Positions 1 through 7,785 are shown, numbered from the stretch's first letter. The stretch is 41,829 nucleotides of DNA from Cytophagales bacterium (GCA_022360055.1 JAKSDO010000035.1:1-41829), one strand, 5' to 3'. Program-made: numbers and translations. Notes: generated by a model from the letters alone, not told the origin.

Positions 1-746
1 ATATAATAGTTCCCGGATTTCCAAGCATTATCACCTTGTATGGGTGCGGGGGTCATGTTGTTGTCATTAACAGCACCAACCTTGATAGATGCGGTAAACG
101 AGTGGGAATTCTCGCTATCGAAAGTATGTGTGTGAAGCATCACTATTACTTTCTTGTTGCCTCCAGTCACTTCGGTATCGGCAATATTGTCAGATTCATA
201 AACCAAAGCCACCAGCATTCCAGCCAACGAGGTATTGTCAGTTACCTTACCTGAAATAGAAATCTCCTCTCCATTAGCATAGGTTTGCCCGTTTGTCGGA
301 GCTGATGAAATATTTAATATTGGAGCTTCTTCATCAGCCAGTTCTTCAAGAGTTATTTCCTCTTCGACCGATGTGGAGTTTCCTTCCTGATCGATTACTG
401 TCAGATGAAAATGATATTCACCGGCTACCGCGGTTGCAGGAATATCAATGTGCTTGTGGAAGGTGGCATTTTTTTGCCCGGTATAGTCGGTATATTCAGC
501 CTCAATTTCATCGCCCGAACCGTCTTCTTTATGGATTTCAACAGTGATCACATCTATTCTTCCATCGGCAATAATTTCCGCTTCCATGTGCATATCACTA
601 CCGATATATGCTATTCGGCTATTGCCTATGCCTAATTCTAGTTCACCAATAACTGGTTTCGGAACAACGTCTTCTTTTTCGCAGGAGGTAAAAAATAATC
701 CTGCGGTAATTATTGCAGCAAACAATACTCTTCTTGTTTTCTTCAT
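1..746 (-). CDS. DUF4625-type lipoprotein, 3' end outside window
   Basis: The frame runs without a stop from an ATG at 746 to the left edge, so about 248 residues are visible and the C-terminus is missing. The start reads MKKTRRVLFAAIITAGLFFT followed by SCEKED, a lipoprotein signal with the lipid-bearing Cys after residue 20. Residues of about 55-135 match the DUF4625 pattern: MHMEAEI, DVITVEIH, then HKHIDIPATAVAGEYHFHLT. A second Ig-like segment begins near APILNISSAPTNGQTY. It lies 37 bp downstream of the TonB receptor on the same strand, so the two are probably co-transcribed. Its many His residues would suit a metal-binding surface lipoprotein, but that role is inferred. Confidence 0.75.
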   Translation of the reverse strand, partial: MKKTRRVLFAAIITAGLFFTSCEKEDVVPKPVIGELELGIGNSRIAYIGSDMHMEAEIIADGRIDVITVEIHKEDGSGDEIEAEYTDYTGQKNATFHKHIDIPATAVAGEYHFHLTVIDQEGNSTSVEEEITLEELADEEAPILNISSAPTNGQTYANGEEISISGKVTDNTSLAGMLVALVYESDNIADTEVTGGNKKVIVMLHTHTFDSENSHSFTASIKVGAVNDNNMTPAPIQGDNAWKSGNYY

Positions 747-783
747 TTTAAAATTTAAATAGTTATACATAAAATCGTTTTAG

Positions 784-3228
784 TTATATTTTTATTGAAA
801 ACGGTATGGCAATGTTCAGAATGAAATTCCGTCCCGCCTCTGGTACATTGATCAATCGATAAAAGCTGGTGTGGTTAAAGTATTTGGTGTTAAACAGGTT
901 TTGCACCTGCAGCGAAATGCTAAGGTTGCGATCTTGCATCTTCACATCCCCCCCTAGTCCAAGGTTTACTACCTGGTATCCTTCAGTAACCTCTTCGGGA
1001 GGCACAATGCGCGTCTGAGAAGCGGCTATCTTATAGTCCAAAGACATATAGATATTTTCCAGAAATTTCCATTTATTCTTTTCATACCTCAGGTTGAAAA
1101 TGACAGACGCAGGAGGTGAAAAGGGGAGCGTAAATCCCTTCTTTTTGCCTGACAGCTGCTCTGCATAAACATACTCACCCACCAGGCCAAACCTTAATGG
1201 ATCGATGATCCGGTAGTGAGCATGTATTTCGCCTCCATAGCGCAGTACCTTGGTCTGGGAATAGTAGAACACCTGATTGCCGTTGCCATATAAGCGGTCG
1301 TGTTCCGAAGTTGGGTTGAGGTAGATATAGTTGGGAAAATAATTTGCAAAAGGAGTAAGCCCAAAGGCGAGCCTTTCAGCGCTATATTCCAGCCCAGCAT
1401 CTAATTGGTAGGCAACTTCCGGAGAGAGATCCGGGTCGCCTACTTCAAAGCTAAAACGATGATAGTTCACGCCATTGGCACCGAGCTCCTGAGCAATGGG
1501 CATACGGAAGCTCTTCCCAATATTGGTTTTGAAAGACCAATTTTTATGATTGTAGTTGTACCCGACAGACCAAGATACATTAGAAAAGTCCCTATCCAGG
1601 TCATCAGCTCGTTGCAAGTACTGGTAAGTAGTGTCTGTTCCTGAAACAACCGGTGAAGTAAACCAATCATGGTACCTTTCTATTTGGATGTTTCCATAAT
1701 CGTATCGTAAGCCGACTTGCAAGGTGCTTTTTTCTGTGATGCCATGTTTGACCAAGGCAAAACTGCCCAAATTGAATTGACGAAATGCCGGGATGATAAA
1801 ACCATGACCATTGATTGCATTGTCCTGATATGCGCTGTTAATGCCAAAAGTAAAGGATGTCTTGTTGGTTTTGAAGTATGCGCCTTCTACATTGGCAGAA
1901 AACACATATTTGTCAAATTGTCTGTCTAAATCAGGAGCGAAGTTTGCTTCACCCTGATAAGTAGCCGGCATATAACCATGAGCAACATATTGGCTCAGTT
2001 CTTGCCGGAAATTTCGTTGAAAACCTAATTCACTTTTCAATTCATACTTGCTCCAATTGCGTTGTGTTCTATTGATTATCTTGAAGTGGTTGACTTGTTG
2101 GTAGGGATACTGTATGTCCCTGTCAGATCGGTCATGAAGATCTGTATCTACATTTCTGGGCTCTAGTCCATAAGCATTGGCAAAAAAACCGCTTTTAACC
2201 CTGATGTTACTGACGTAGAACCTACTTTGAAATGCAGGTTTTACATATCCAAATGAAAAGTGCAGGTCATGTTCGTTGCCGGCTGTATTGCGCAACTGAT
2301 TGTTATAGAGAGGTGCCCGGTAAGAATAAATATCCACGCTATCAGTCGGCACTTTATAGTCACCATAGTCCAGTAGTGTGGCACGAAAAGTAGTAAAAAG
2401 ATGACCCTTTCTGCCAGCCAGAGCAATGGATGTTCCCAACAGATTATTGTTGGTTTTTCCTGTGAGATCAACTGTTCCTGTGAAAGTGTTTTGCTCGGGC
2501 AACCGGTTTTGTTTAACATCTATCACTCCGCCAATGGCATCTGATCCATACCTAAGCGAAGAAGGTCCTTTGATTACTTCTACATTGTCCACGGCATATT
2601 GATCGATCTCCAGTCCATGCTCTACGCCCCACTGCTGGCCTTCGTGCTTGATACCGTTTTCCACTACCACCACCCTGTTGAACCCCAATCCCCGAATCAC
2701 AGGTTTCGACTGCCCAGAGCCTATGTCTATAGTTGTGACACCGGCCAACCTGTCAAGTGACTGCATCAGGCTGCCGCCTTGGTTCTGTATGAGGAAGTCG
2801 CTGTCCACAATTTCCATGCTGAGCGGCACTTCATTTTTACGCTGCTCCACATGATCATCTGAAACCACTACTTCGCTGAGGGTCATCATCTTTCGAGTCA
2901 TCAGAATGTTCATCTCCACATCCTCTTGCAGGGAAATGTGCTTATGGTAATCTTCATAGCCGACACTAGAAAAAACCAGGGTGTATTCCTTTTTACAAAG
3001 CTTATCCAGCAAAAATTTTCCATGTTCATCGGCCACAACTCCATTCTTTGTGTTTTTAATCATTACTGTGGCAAACGAGATGGGCTGCTTGGTTTCCGCG
3101 TCCAGGATACTGCCGTGGATTTTATAGATGCAGGAGTTTGAAAATTGCCTGGCTTCGGTAGAATGGGCATAACAACATCCCCAAAAAAGAATCCAGCTAA
3201 ACAGAGCATATATCTTCATGCTGTTCAT
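784..3228 (-). CDS. TonB-dependent outer-membrane receptor (probable zinc/metal uptake)
   Basis: This 814-residue protein has a signal peptide, then a CarboxypepD_reg-like domain at about residues 35-110 (IHGSILDAETKQPISFATVM). A plug domain follows at about 125-245, with IRGLGFNRVVVVENGIKHEG and VEVIKGPSSLRYGSDAIGGV, and then a beta-barrel to the C-terminus. The ending SFYRLINVPEAGRNFILNIA is typical of TonB receptors. Length fits the family. The plug resembles the ZnuD-like receptor group more than siderophore receptors. It lies leftward of the two Fur-family-like boxes at 3964-4016 and opposite a COG0523 operon, so zinc is the best guess for substrate. The substrate is inferred; the receptor assignment is secure. 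The second Met (MKIYALF, 3219) is an alternative start. Confidence 0.88.
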   Translation of the reverse strand: MNSMKIYALFSWILFWGCCYAHSTEARQFSNSCIYKIHGSILDAETKQPISFATVMIKNTKNGVVADEHGKFLLDKLCKKEYTLVFSSVGYEDYHKHISLQEDVEMNILMTRKMMTLSEVVVSDDHVEQRKNEVPLSMEIVDSDFLIQNQGGSLMQSLDRLAGVTTIDIGSGQSKPVIRGLGFNRVVVVENGIKHEGQQWGVEHGLEIDQYAVDNVEVIKGPSSLRYGSDAIGGVIDVKQNRLPEQNTFTGTVDLTGKTNNNLLGTSIALAGRKGHLFTTFRATLLDYGDYKVPTDSVDIYSYRAPLYNNQLRNTAGNEHDLHFSFGYVKPAFQSRFYVSNIRVKSGFFANAYGLEPRNVDTDLHDRSDRDIQYPYQQVNHFKIINRTQRNWSKYELKSELGFQRNFRQELSQYVAHGYMPATYQGEANFAPDLDRQFDKYVFSANVEGAYFKTNKTSFTFGINSAYQDNAINGHGFIIPAFRQFNLGSFALVKHGITEKSTLQVGLRYDYGNIQIERYHDWFTSPVVSGTDTTYQYLQRADDLDRDFSNVSWSVGYNYNHKNWSFKTNIGKSFRMPIAQELGANGVNYHRFSFEVGDPDLSPEVAYQLDAGLEYSAERLAFGLTPFANYFPNYIYLNPTSEHDRLYGNGNQVFYYSQTKVLRYGGEIHAHYRIIDPLRFGLVGEYVYAEQLSGKKKGFTLPFSPPASVIFNLRYEKNKWKFLENIYMSLDYKIAASQTRIVPPEEVTEGYQVVNLGLGGDVKMQDRNLSISLQVQNLFNTKYFNHTSFYRLINVPEAGRNFILNIAIPFSIKI

Positions 3229-3406
3229 TCAATATTTTTCTCATTGTTTCTATTACAATCTGACTTTTCAGCCGCATATCTGTATTCATTTTCCTGTAAG
3301 TTCTGGTTGTAAAATTCATATTATTCTCGGGAAACCTCCGGGCATATTGCGCGATGATGAATACATCTGACAATAGTATTAGGCACTGCACAACAGCAAA
3401 AACCAT
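3197..3406 (-). CDS. possible small membrane protein between two operon genes
   Basis: A 69-residue frame, unrecognised. It starts MVFAVVQCLILLSDVFIIAQ and ends in a basic, polar tail, overlapping the receptor start by 32 bases. The same frame stays open upstream to a stop near 3484 and encodes another hydrophobic stretch (LYGFQAVGLLYIFN), but no ATG is available there. It fits the gap between the 138-residue protein and the receptor on the same strand. The composition looks coding-like, yet the lack of a good start and of any known family makes it doubtful. Confidence 0.25.
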   Translation of the reverse strand: MVFAVVQCLILLSDVFIIAQYARRFPENNMNFTTRTYRKMNTDMRLKSQIVIETMRKILNEQHEDICSV

Positions 3407-3516
3407 GTTGAAAATGTATAGGAGGCCTACAGCCTGAAAGCCATAAAGCTTTAGCCAACCTTGCTTTGGAAACAGGTGTGCTTACCTATCGGTATGAAAG
3501 GTAGACTTATTGGGAA

Positions 3517-3933
3517 TCAGCCTAGTTTGGGAGGGGGTAAATACATCTCCAAATCTGGCGGAGAATAGAGCATGAGATAGTGGGAAAAGCGGTTCAGTGT
3601 AGAAACCGCACTTAATAGAACTGTCTGAATCGAATGATCGTCTTGAAAAAATAACGCTGGGAAAAAGTAAACGAAGCCCATCATCCTTTCTAGTATCGCT
3701 TCCTGCTGCTCGGGCATCATTTCTTCAAGTAAGCAACTTGCCTGACAAGATTTAGCATGGAGCAGAACTTGTTGGCACTCCTCTATATGTTTGTCAAAAT
3801 TTAATTGGAACATCATCAAAGTGATGAACGGACCGAAGACATTCAAAAGCACAGTTACGACTAATGGTACAATATACCATTTGGTTCGGCTTGTCTTATT
3901 TGAATAAAAATCTGCTTTTGACAAGGTTATCAT
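3517..3933 (-). CDS. small membrane-anchored protein of zinc-type locus
   Basis: A 138-residue protein of no family I can name. Residues 19-42 form a transmembrane segment (WYIVPLVVTVLLNVFGPFIT). A Cys-rich helical region follows (ECQQVLLHAKSCQASC), then a second hydrophobic patch (MMGFVYFFPALFF) and a proline-rich end (SPPDLEMYLPPPKLG). Small proteins with an N-terminal membrane anchor, Cys residues and a C-terminal PPP motif are common just upstream of Bacteroidota metal-type TonB receptors. That is context, not proof of homology. Its start lies 31 bp from the first Fur-family-like box, so it is the first gene of the leftward operon. The Cys cluster could bind metal in the periplasm (inference). 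Confidence 0.6.
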   Translation of the reverse strand: MITLSKADFYSNKTSRTKWYIVPLVVTVLLNVFGPFITLMMFQLNFDKHIEECQQVLLHAKSCQASCLLEEMMPEQQEAILERMMGFVYFFPALFFQDDHSIQTVLLSAVSTLNRFSHYLMLYSPPDLEMYLPPPKLG

Positions 3934-3963
3934 GCCGCAAAATTAATCCACTTAGTTTTTAGA

Positions 3964-3978
3964 TGCAACAGTGTTGCA
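3964..3978. promoter_or_regulatory. Fur-family (Zur-like) operator box 1
   Basis: The 15 bases TGCAACAGTGTTGCA are a perfect 7-1-7 palindrome (TGCAACA-G-TGTTGCA), the geometry typical of Fur-family operators. The box overlaps the -33 element of the rightward promoter and the -7 element of the leftward promoter. The content of the flanking genes (COG0523 GTPase, DUF1826, receptor) makes Zur the most likely ligand; this is inferred. Confidence 0.65.
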
Positions 3979-4006
3979 AATATAGTTGAAGTCTTTATAT
4001 TTGCAA
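3974..4006. promoter_or_regulatory. mirror-image divergent Bacteroidota-type promoters
   Basis: On the plus strand TTG at 3974-3976 is followed, after 19 bases, by TATATTTG at 3996-4003, an exact match to TAnnTTTG. On the minus strand TTG at 4006-4004 is followed, after 19 bases, by TATATTTG at 3984-3977. The two promoters face across each other through a perfect 11-bp inverted repeat (TTGCAAATATA, 11-base spacer, TATATTTGCAA). Transcription starts would fall near 4010 rightward and near 3970 leftward, inside or beside the operator boxes. Confidence 0.65.
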
Positions 4007-4016
4007 CTGTGTTGCG
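4002..4016. promoter_or_regulatory. Fur-family (Zur-like) operator box 2
   Basis: TGCAACTGTGTTGCG matches box 1 at 13 of 15 positions and keeps 5 of 7 paired positions of the 7-1-7 palindrome. It starts 38 bp from the start of box 1. It overlaps the rightward -7 element and the leftward -33 element, so occupancy of both boxes would block both promoters. Confidence 0.55.
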
Positions 4017-4035
4017 TTTATTAATAACCTATACC

Positions 4036-4101
4036 ATGAAAAACCACTGCCCTATGGGCAATTCCCAAAATGAATTCTCCATTACGTATTATTTAAAATA
4101 G
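4036..4101 (+). CDS. 21-codon leader ORF with His and Cys
   Basis: An ATG at 4036 opens a 21-residue frame starting MKNHCPMGNSQNEFS and ending at TAG, 14 bases before the GTPase start. It lies in the predicted 5' leader of the rightward operon. The first residues include His4 and Cys5. It could be a leader peptide, a very small metal-binding protein, a remnant or chance; the sequence alone does not decide. Confidence 0.3.
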   Translation: MKNHCPMGNSQNEFSITYYLK

Positions 4102-4115
4102 AAAATCTGTGTAGA

Positions 4116-5330
4116 ATGTTTGGAAAAAAGAAGTTACCTGTAACAGTACTAAGCGGATTTCTAGGAGCCGGAAAAACCACCTTACTCAATCATGTGCTGA
4201 ATAATCGGGAAGGCCTGAAGGTAGCAGTCATCGTGAACGATATGAGCGAAGTCAACATTGACGAAAAGTTGATTGCCCATGGAGCACAGCTATCCAGAAC
4301 GGATGAGAAATTGGTAGAAATGAGTAATGGCTGTATTTGCTGCACCTTGCGAGAAGACCTAATGATTGAGGTAGAAAAACTGGCCAAAATGAACAAGTTT
4401 GATTACCTGCTCATAGAAAGCACGGGAATCTCGGAGCCTGTTCCAGTTGCACAAACTTTCTCATTTGCCACCGGTGATGAGCTATATGACCTTACCAAGG
4501 TGAGTAAACTGGACACAATGGTAACTGTAGTGGATGCATTCAATTTTTTCAAGGATTTTGGAAGCGCAGATACCATTGTTGATCGCAATATGGCAAGCGA
4601 TAAGGTAGATAATAGATCTATTGTGAACTTATTGACCGATCAGGTAGAGTTTGCCAATGTCATTATTCTCAATAAATCTGATTTAGTTACCAATGAGCAA
4701 TTAGGATTGCTGGAAAAAACCTTGCACAAGCTAAATCCCACGGCAAAGATCATTCGCACCACACACAGTAAAGTTAACCCAAAAGAAATCCTTAATACGG
4801 GACTATTTGATTATGAGATTGCAGCACAGGCGGCTGGTTGGCAAAAAGAGTTGGAGTTAGCACAAAAAGGAATAGCCCACAGTCCGGAAACAGAAGAGTA
4901 TGGGATCAGCTCATTTGTTTATCAAAACTCAAGGCCGTTCCACCCACAGCGATTTCTGGAATATGTCAGTAGGAATTTTCCCACCACCATCATCCGAAGC
5001 AAAGGCATATTCTGGATTGCCTCGCGTCCAGACAAAGCCATCTTATGGAGTCAAGCAGGTGGCTCTCTTAAAGCAGAGATTTATGGCCGCTGGTGGGCAA
5101 GCGTATCCATAAAGCAACGCGCAATGCGTCAGGATTACCTTGAAAATCAGGAATACATTCAAGCCAAATGGGATAAGCAATGGGGCGATCGGATGAATGA
5201 GTTGGTGTTCATTGGCCAGGACATGGATAAAGGGAAAATTAGTACCGATCTAAATAGGTGCTTATTGACAGACCTCGAGATTGCCGGTATGGAAGCTGGA
5301 AATAGATTTCTAGATGAATGGCCGATATGA
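4116..5330 (+). CDS. COG0523-family GTPase, candidate zinc metallochaperone
   Basis: This 404-residue G3E GTPase has Walker A GFLGAGKTT at residues 14-22, the metal-site motif CICC at 73-76, ESTGISEP, the NKSD specificity motif, and a C-terminal CobW_C-type domain (FHPQRFLEYV, IFWIASRPD, QAGG). Length is normal for the family. COG0523 members of the ZigA/YeiR/ZNG1 type deliver zinc to client proteins and are often under Zur control; others serve cobalamin or nitrile hydratase maturation. No such genes are nearby, while zinc-type boxes and a DUF1826 gene are. It starts 100 bp after box 2 and its stop overlaps the next start as ATGA, implying translational coupling. The family is clear; the zinc role is inferred from context. 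Confidence 0.9.
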   Translation: MFGKKKLPVTVLSGFLGAGKTTLLNHVLNNREGLKVAVIVNDMSEVNIDEKLIAHGAQLSRTDEKLVEMSNGCICCTLREDLMIEVEKLAKMNKFDYLLIESTGISEPVPVAQTFSFATGDELYDLTKVSKLDTMVTVVDAFNFFKDFGSADTIVDRNMASDKVDNRSIVNLLTDQVEFANVIILNKSDLVTNEQLGLLEKTLHKLNPTAKIIRTTHSKVNPKEILNTGLFDYEIAAQAAGWQKELELAQKGIAHSPETEEYGISSFVYQNSRPFHPQRFLEYVSRNFPTTIIRSKGIFWIASRPDKAILWSQAGGSLKAEIYGRWWASVSIKQRAMRQDYLENQEYIQAKWDKQWGDRMNELVFIGQDMDKGKISTDLNRCLLTDLEIAGMEAGNRFLDEWPI

Positions 5331-5995
5331 GTTTGTTTACATCCATTCCTTTTCTAAAGAACAGGCGAAGAATTCCCCGGCAAATAATCAGTGATTCATG
5401 GGCTGATCGAGATAAGATTCTGAATAATGATGTGAATTTGTTTTGCTGGAAGAGGCCAGTCAATCCGGAGATTCAGGACTTTCTGGCACAACTAATTGAC
5501 CATCAGCCTGCACCCATTTCATTTCGCGCATCTGTTCAAAACCTGAGGCAACAAATCGACCACACAAAACAACCATGGTATCTAGAGACTTTTGGAGATG
5601 GATTTCATGCTTTTTGGGCAGATATAGAGCTGCTTGCAGGAGATTTTATCGCCTTTTCCCAAACAGGACAGGGTACTGTTCATCTCAAAATGGTAACTGA
5701 CGATGCCTGTGCCAAATTCCATATAGACGCATACAAACTGCGGCTCTTTACTACTTACAATGGGAAGGGAACGGAATGGATTCCGGAAATAGTCACTAAT
5801 AGGAGGTCATTGGGAAGAACCAATGATTTAATTGTCAAAGACCCATCACAGATTCAACGAATGGAGTCCTTCGAAGTCGGTATTTTAAAAGGCGAACCAC
5901 ACGGAGGCAATATGAATGTAAAAGGAATTGTCCACCGGTCGCCGGAGATCTCTTCTACAGGAGCAAATCGAATCATTTTAAGAATAGATATATGA
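5327..5995 (+). CDS. DUF1826 family protein
   Basis: About 222 residues from ATG 5327 (MSLFTSIPF). I prefer this start to the ATG nine bases upstream because it makes an ATGA overlap with the GTPase stop, exactly like the next junction. The conserved DUF1826 core is visible as KFHIDAYKLRLFTTYNGKG followed by TEWIPE, and later GEPHGGNMNVKGIVHRSP. DUF1826 genes are known companions of zinc-linked COG0523 genes in several phyla; the biochemical role is unknown. The paired His/Asp and the late His residues could be metal ligands (inference). No signal peptide is seen, so it is probably cytoplasmic and may work with the GTPase. Confidence 0.82.
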   Translation: MSLFTSIPFLKNRRRIPRQIISDSWADRDKILNNDVNLFCWKRPVNPEIQDFLAQLIDHQPAPISFRASVQNLRQQIDHTKQPWYLETFGDGFHAFWADIELLAGDFIAFSQTGQGTVHLKMVTDDACAKFHIDAYKLRLFTTYNGKGTEWIPEIVTNRRSLGRTNDLIVKDPSQIQRMESFEVGILKGEPHGGNMNVKGIVHRSPEISSTGANRIILRIDI

Positions 5996-6261
5996 GCAAA
6001 ATCCCGGTACATATTATAACTGGCTTTCTAGGCGCAGGTAAAACAACATTCCTCAACCATTTTATCAAGGAGCGCCTGCCTGAACGCATTTTCGTAATAG
6101 AAAATGAGTGTGGAGCCACTAGTATAGACGGTGCCCTGGTAATGGATGGAGTAGAAGAGATTGTGGAGCTGGCGGCCGGTTGCCTTTGTTGCTCGCTCGC
6201 AGATGAGTTGCTGGATGTGTTGGAAGAGGTCTCGAAAAAAAGTATTCGAAAAGATGTTTAA
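5992..6261 (+). pseudogene. N-terminal stub of a second COG0523 GTPase
   Basis: Only 89 residues, but they carry an intact Walker A (GFLGAGKTT, residues 11-19), the switch region (IENECGATSIDGAL) and the metal motif CLCC at 64-67. The family needs 300 or more residues for the rest of the G domain and the C-terminal domain. Only 83 bases separate this stop from the next gene, so the remainder has been deleted rather than merely frameshifted. It differs from the full-length GTPase at 4116 and is not a local copy of it. It is still joined to DUF1826 by an ATGA overlap and has no internal stop, so it may be expressed as a short protein. Pseudogene is the default reading. Confidence 0.75.
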
Positions 6262-6344
6262 TCGCCACTTAATGGATGAGTATGCTTGAAGGTTGTGGCA
6301 CACATCACCTTTTTCAGGTTTCAAATTAATATAATTATAGAACT

Positions 6345-6806
6345 ATGATCACAACAAAAGAAGTAGAAAATGCCCAGAATGCCTGGGGAGAAGGAGTCGT
6401 TAAAATTGGCGGGCTCAAAGATCAACGGGGACAGTGCGAATCGTACTCAAAGGAGTTTATTGATAAGCACTATGATTTCCAAAATAAGGAGGTACTATTT
6501 AAACCTACCAAGACGTCTGTTCGTCAATTCAGACCCACGAAAGAAGGAGCTTTGTCTTATTTTATCGGTGGAAATGCAGAGTATCCTGAAGATAAAGGAT
6601 TTGCCCTACAACCATGGACAAAAGTCCGGTTCGAAAATGCAGCACTTATCTTGGAGGAAAATCGAGCTTTGGCAATGGGTAACTATTTCTTTACCGATTT
6701 GAATGGAGGGGAAACAAAAGTTGAGTTCACATTTGGATATACCAAAGATGAGAATGGGAAACTTCGAATAGATCTCCATCATTCATCATTACCGTTTAAT
6801 CCGTAG
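6345..6806 (+). CDS. COG4337 / iota-class carbonic anhydrase homologue
   Basis: A 153-residue protein that I recognise as one COG4337 domain (NTF2/SnoaL-like fold). Visible signatures are VLFKPTKTSVRQF, the core ALSYFIGG (to residue 76), EDKGFALQPWTKVRFENA (82-99), AMGNYFFTD (110-118) and the terminal KLRIDLHHSSLPFNP with HHSS at 145-148. Iota carbonic anhydrases, described in diatoms, cyanobacteria and proteobacteria, hydrate CO2. Members have been reported active with manganese or with no metal. The eukaryotic proteins carry several copies of the domain; this one has one, as in bacteria. No signal peptide is seen. It is the last gene of the rightward operon, 83 bp after the truncated GTPase. 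Replacement of zinc-dependent carbonic anhydrases during zinc shortage is the inferred role. Activity cannot be judged from sequence. Confidence 0.75.
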   Translation: MITTKEVENAQNAWGEGVVKIGGLKDQRGQCESYSKEFIDKHYDFQNKEVLFKPTKTSVRQFRPTKEGALSYFIGGNAEYPEDKGFALQPWTKVRFENAALILEENRALAMGNYFFTDLNGGETKVEFTFGYTKDENGKLRIDLHHSSLPFNP

Positions 6807-6891
6807 CCTTATACATGATAAGTAGTTCTGAAAATTCATCAGGAAAGAGGCTTTACCTGGTATGTCCTACAGGAAATATGAAAATAAGGAT

Positions 6892-6996
6892 CTATAACAG
6901 ATGCTTAAAAGTATTATCAATCTCCGTCTGATCAAACTTATCCAAGTAAGCTTTGGTTGTTGCTTCACTGCTGTAATTCAGTTTGATGATTTTCAG
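6892..6996 (-). pseudogene. tyrosine recombinase C-terminal remnant
   Basis: The last 34 codons of a Bacteroidota phage-type integrase survive, ending at TAG. They include YSSEATTKAYLDKFD, which corresponds to the GHSS-x-x-TT-x-x-YL segment that precedes and contains the catalytic Tyr. The rest of the gene is absent. It is probably a scar of an old integrative element. A second scrap of the same kind lies at 16747-16825. Confidence 0.6.
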
Positions 6997-7017
6997 TAGC
7001 ACTGATTAACTCTTGTA

Positions 7018-7785
7018 TCAGGCGCTGACTTGAGACATAAGAAAAAACATCTCAGTAGCTATCTGCTTGCATCGCTCGTCATATTTGGCGGATTCATAAT
7101 CAGTGCCATCAGCCACCTTAGGATCTTCGTAGGTTATGGGAACTCTTAAACTTGCCCCCGGAATGAACGGACAGTTTTGATCCGCATCTGAACAGGTCAT
7201 AATAGCTGCAAAGTTTTCCTTTGGATTGTATTTGCCATCATATTTTTTCGAGAAGCAATCCATAGCGGGGCCACTGTCACCGAAGGTTACTTTGTAATGT
7301 GGATTTTCTCCTCCTGGATTTTCAACCTTGAATCCAGCCCTTTCTATTGCCGCAACAGCCCTTGGATTGAATGCGGTTGCTTCCGTACCGCCCGAAAATG
7401 TAAATATATTGTCTTCCACATTGTAATAATTTGCAGCGGTGGCAGCCCATATCTGGCTCAGATGGCTTCTGCGACTGTTATGTGTACAAATAAAAATCAG
7501 GTTGGCCGATTCATTGGAGTTCTTTTTTGTGTCGATGTACAATGCAACTTTTTTAAGCTGATTTTTGCGCTCTTCCGGTATTTGATCAACCTGAGACTTA
7601 ATATCTTCGATATATTTTTCTAGCGATGTGTATAATTCCATATTTGACTCTTTTTTTATTTCTTCTGTTTTCGATTCGGATGTTGATTTAACCTCTGCTT
7701 TTAATTGACCTGGATTACTCTTATTGTTTGAACATGACCATCCAATTAGGAGGATAAGTACCACAATGAAATTTGTTGTTTTCAT
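7018..7785 (-). CDS. lipoprotein-anchored ArsC/LMW-phosphatase-type protein
   Basis: 255 residues. Residues 1-18 form a lipoprotein-type signal (MKTTNFIVVLILLIGWSC), followed by a low-complexity K/E/S linker to about residue 48. From Met49 the sequence is a complete thioredoxin-coupled arsenate-reductase/low-molecular-weight phosphatase domain. The P-loop is CTHNSRRS, with C100 and R106 (CX5R). The resolving pair is C198 and C205 in TCSDADQNC, spaced as in plasmid pI258 ArsC. Such enzymes reduce arsenate to arsenite in the cytoplasm, so a predicted export signal is odd. Met49 could be a second, cytoplasmic start. An ArsR regulator lies 52 bp upstream on the same strand, so the pair is probably an operon. 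Confidence 0.82.
   Translation of the reverse strand: MKTTNFIVVLILLIGWSCSNNKSNPGQLKAEVKSTSESKTEEIKKESNMELYTSLEKYIEDIKSQVDQIPEERKNQLKKVALYIDTKKNSNESANLIFICTHNSRRSHLSQIWAATAANYYNVEDNIFTFSGGTEATAFNPRAVAAIERAGFKVENPGGENPHYKVTFGDSGPAMDCFSKKYDGKYNPKENFAAIMTCSDADQNCPFIPGASLRVPITYEDPKVADGTDYESAKYDERCKQIATEMFFLMSQVSA

Noticed and set aside
5992-6344. Second COG0523 gene as a simple frameshift of a full gene
   Set aside because: Only 83 bases lie between its stop and the next start, too few to hold the missing 200 or more residues in any frame.
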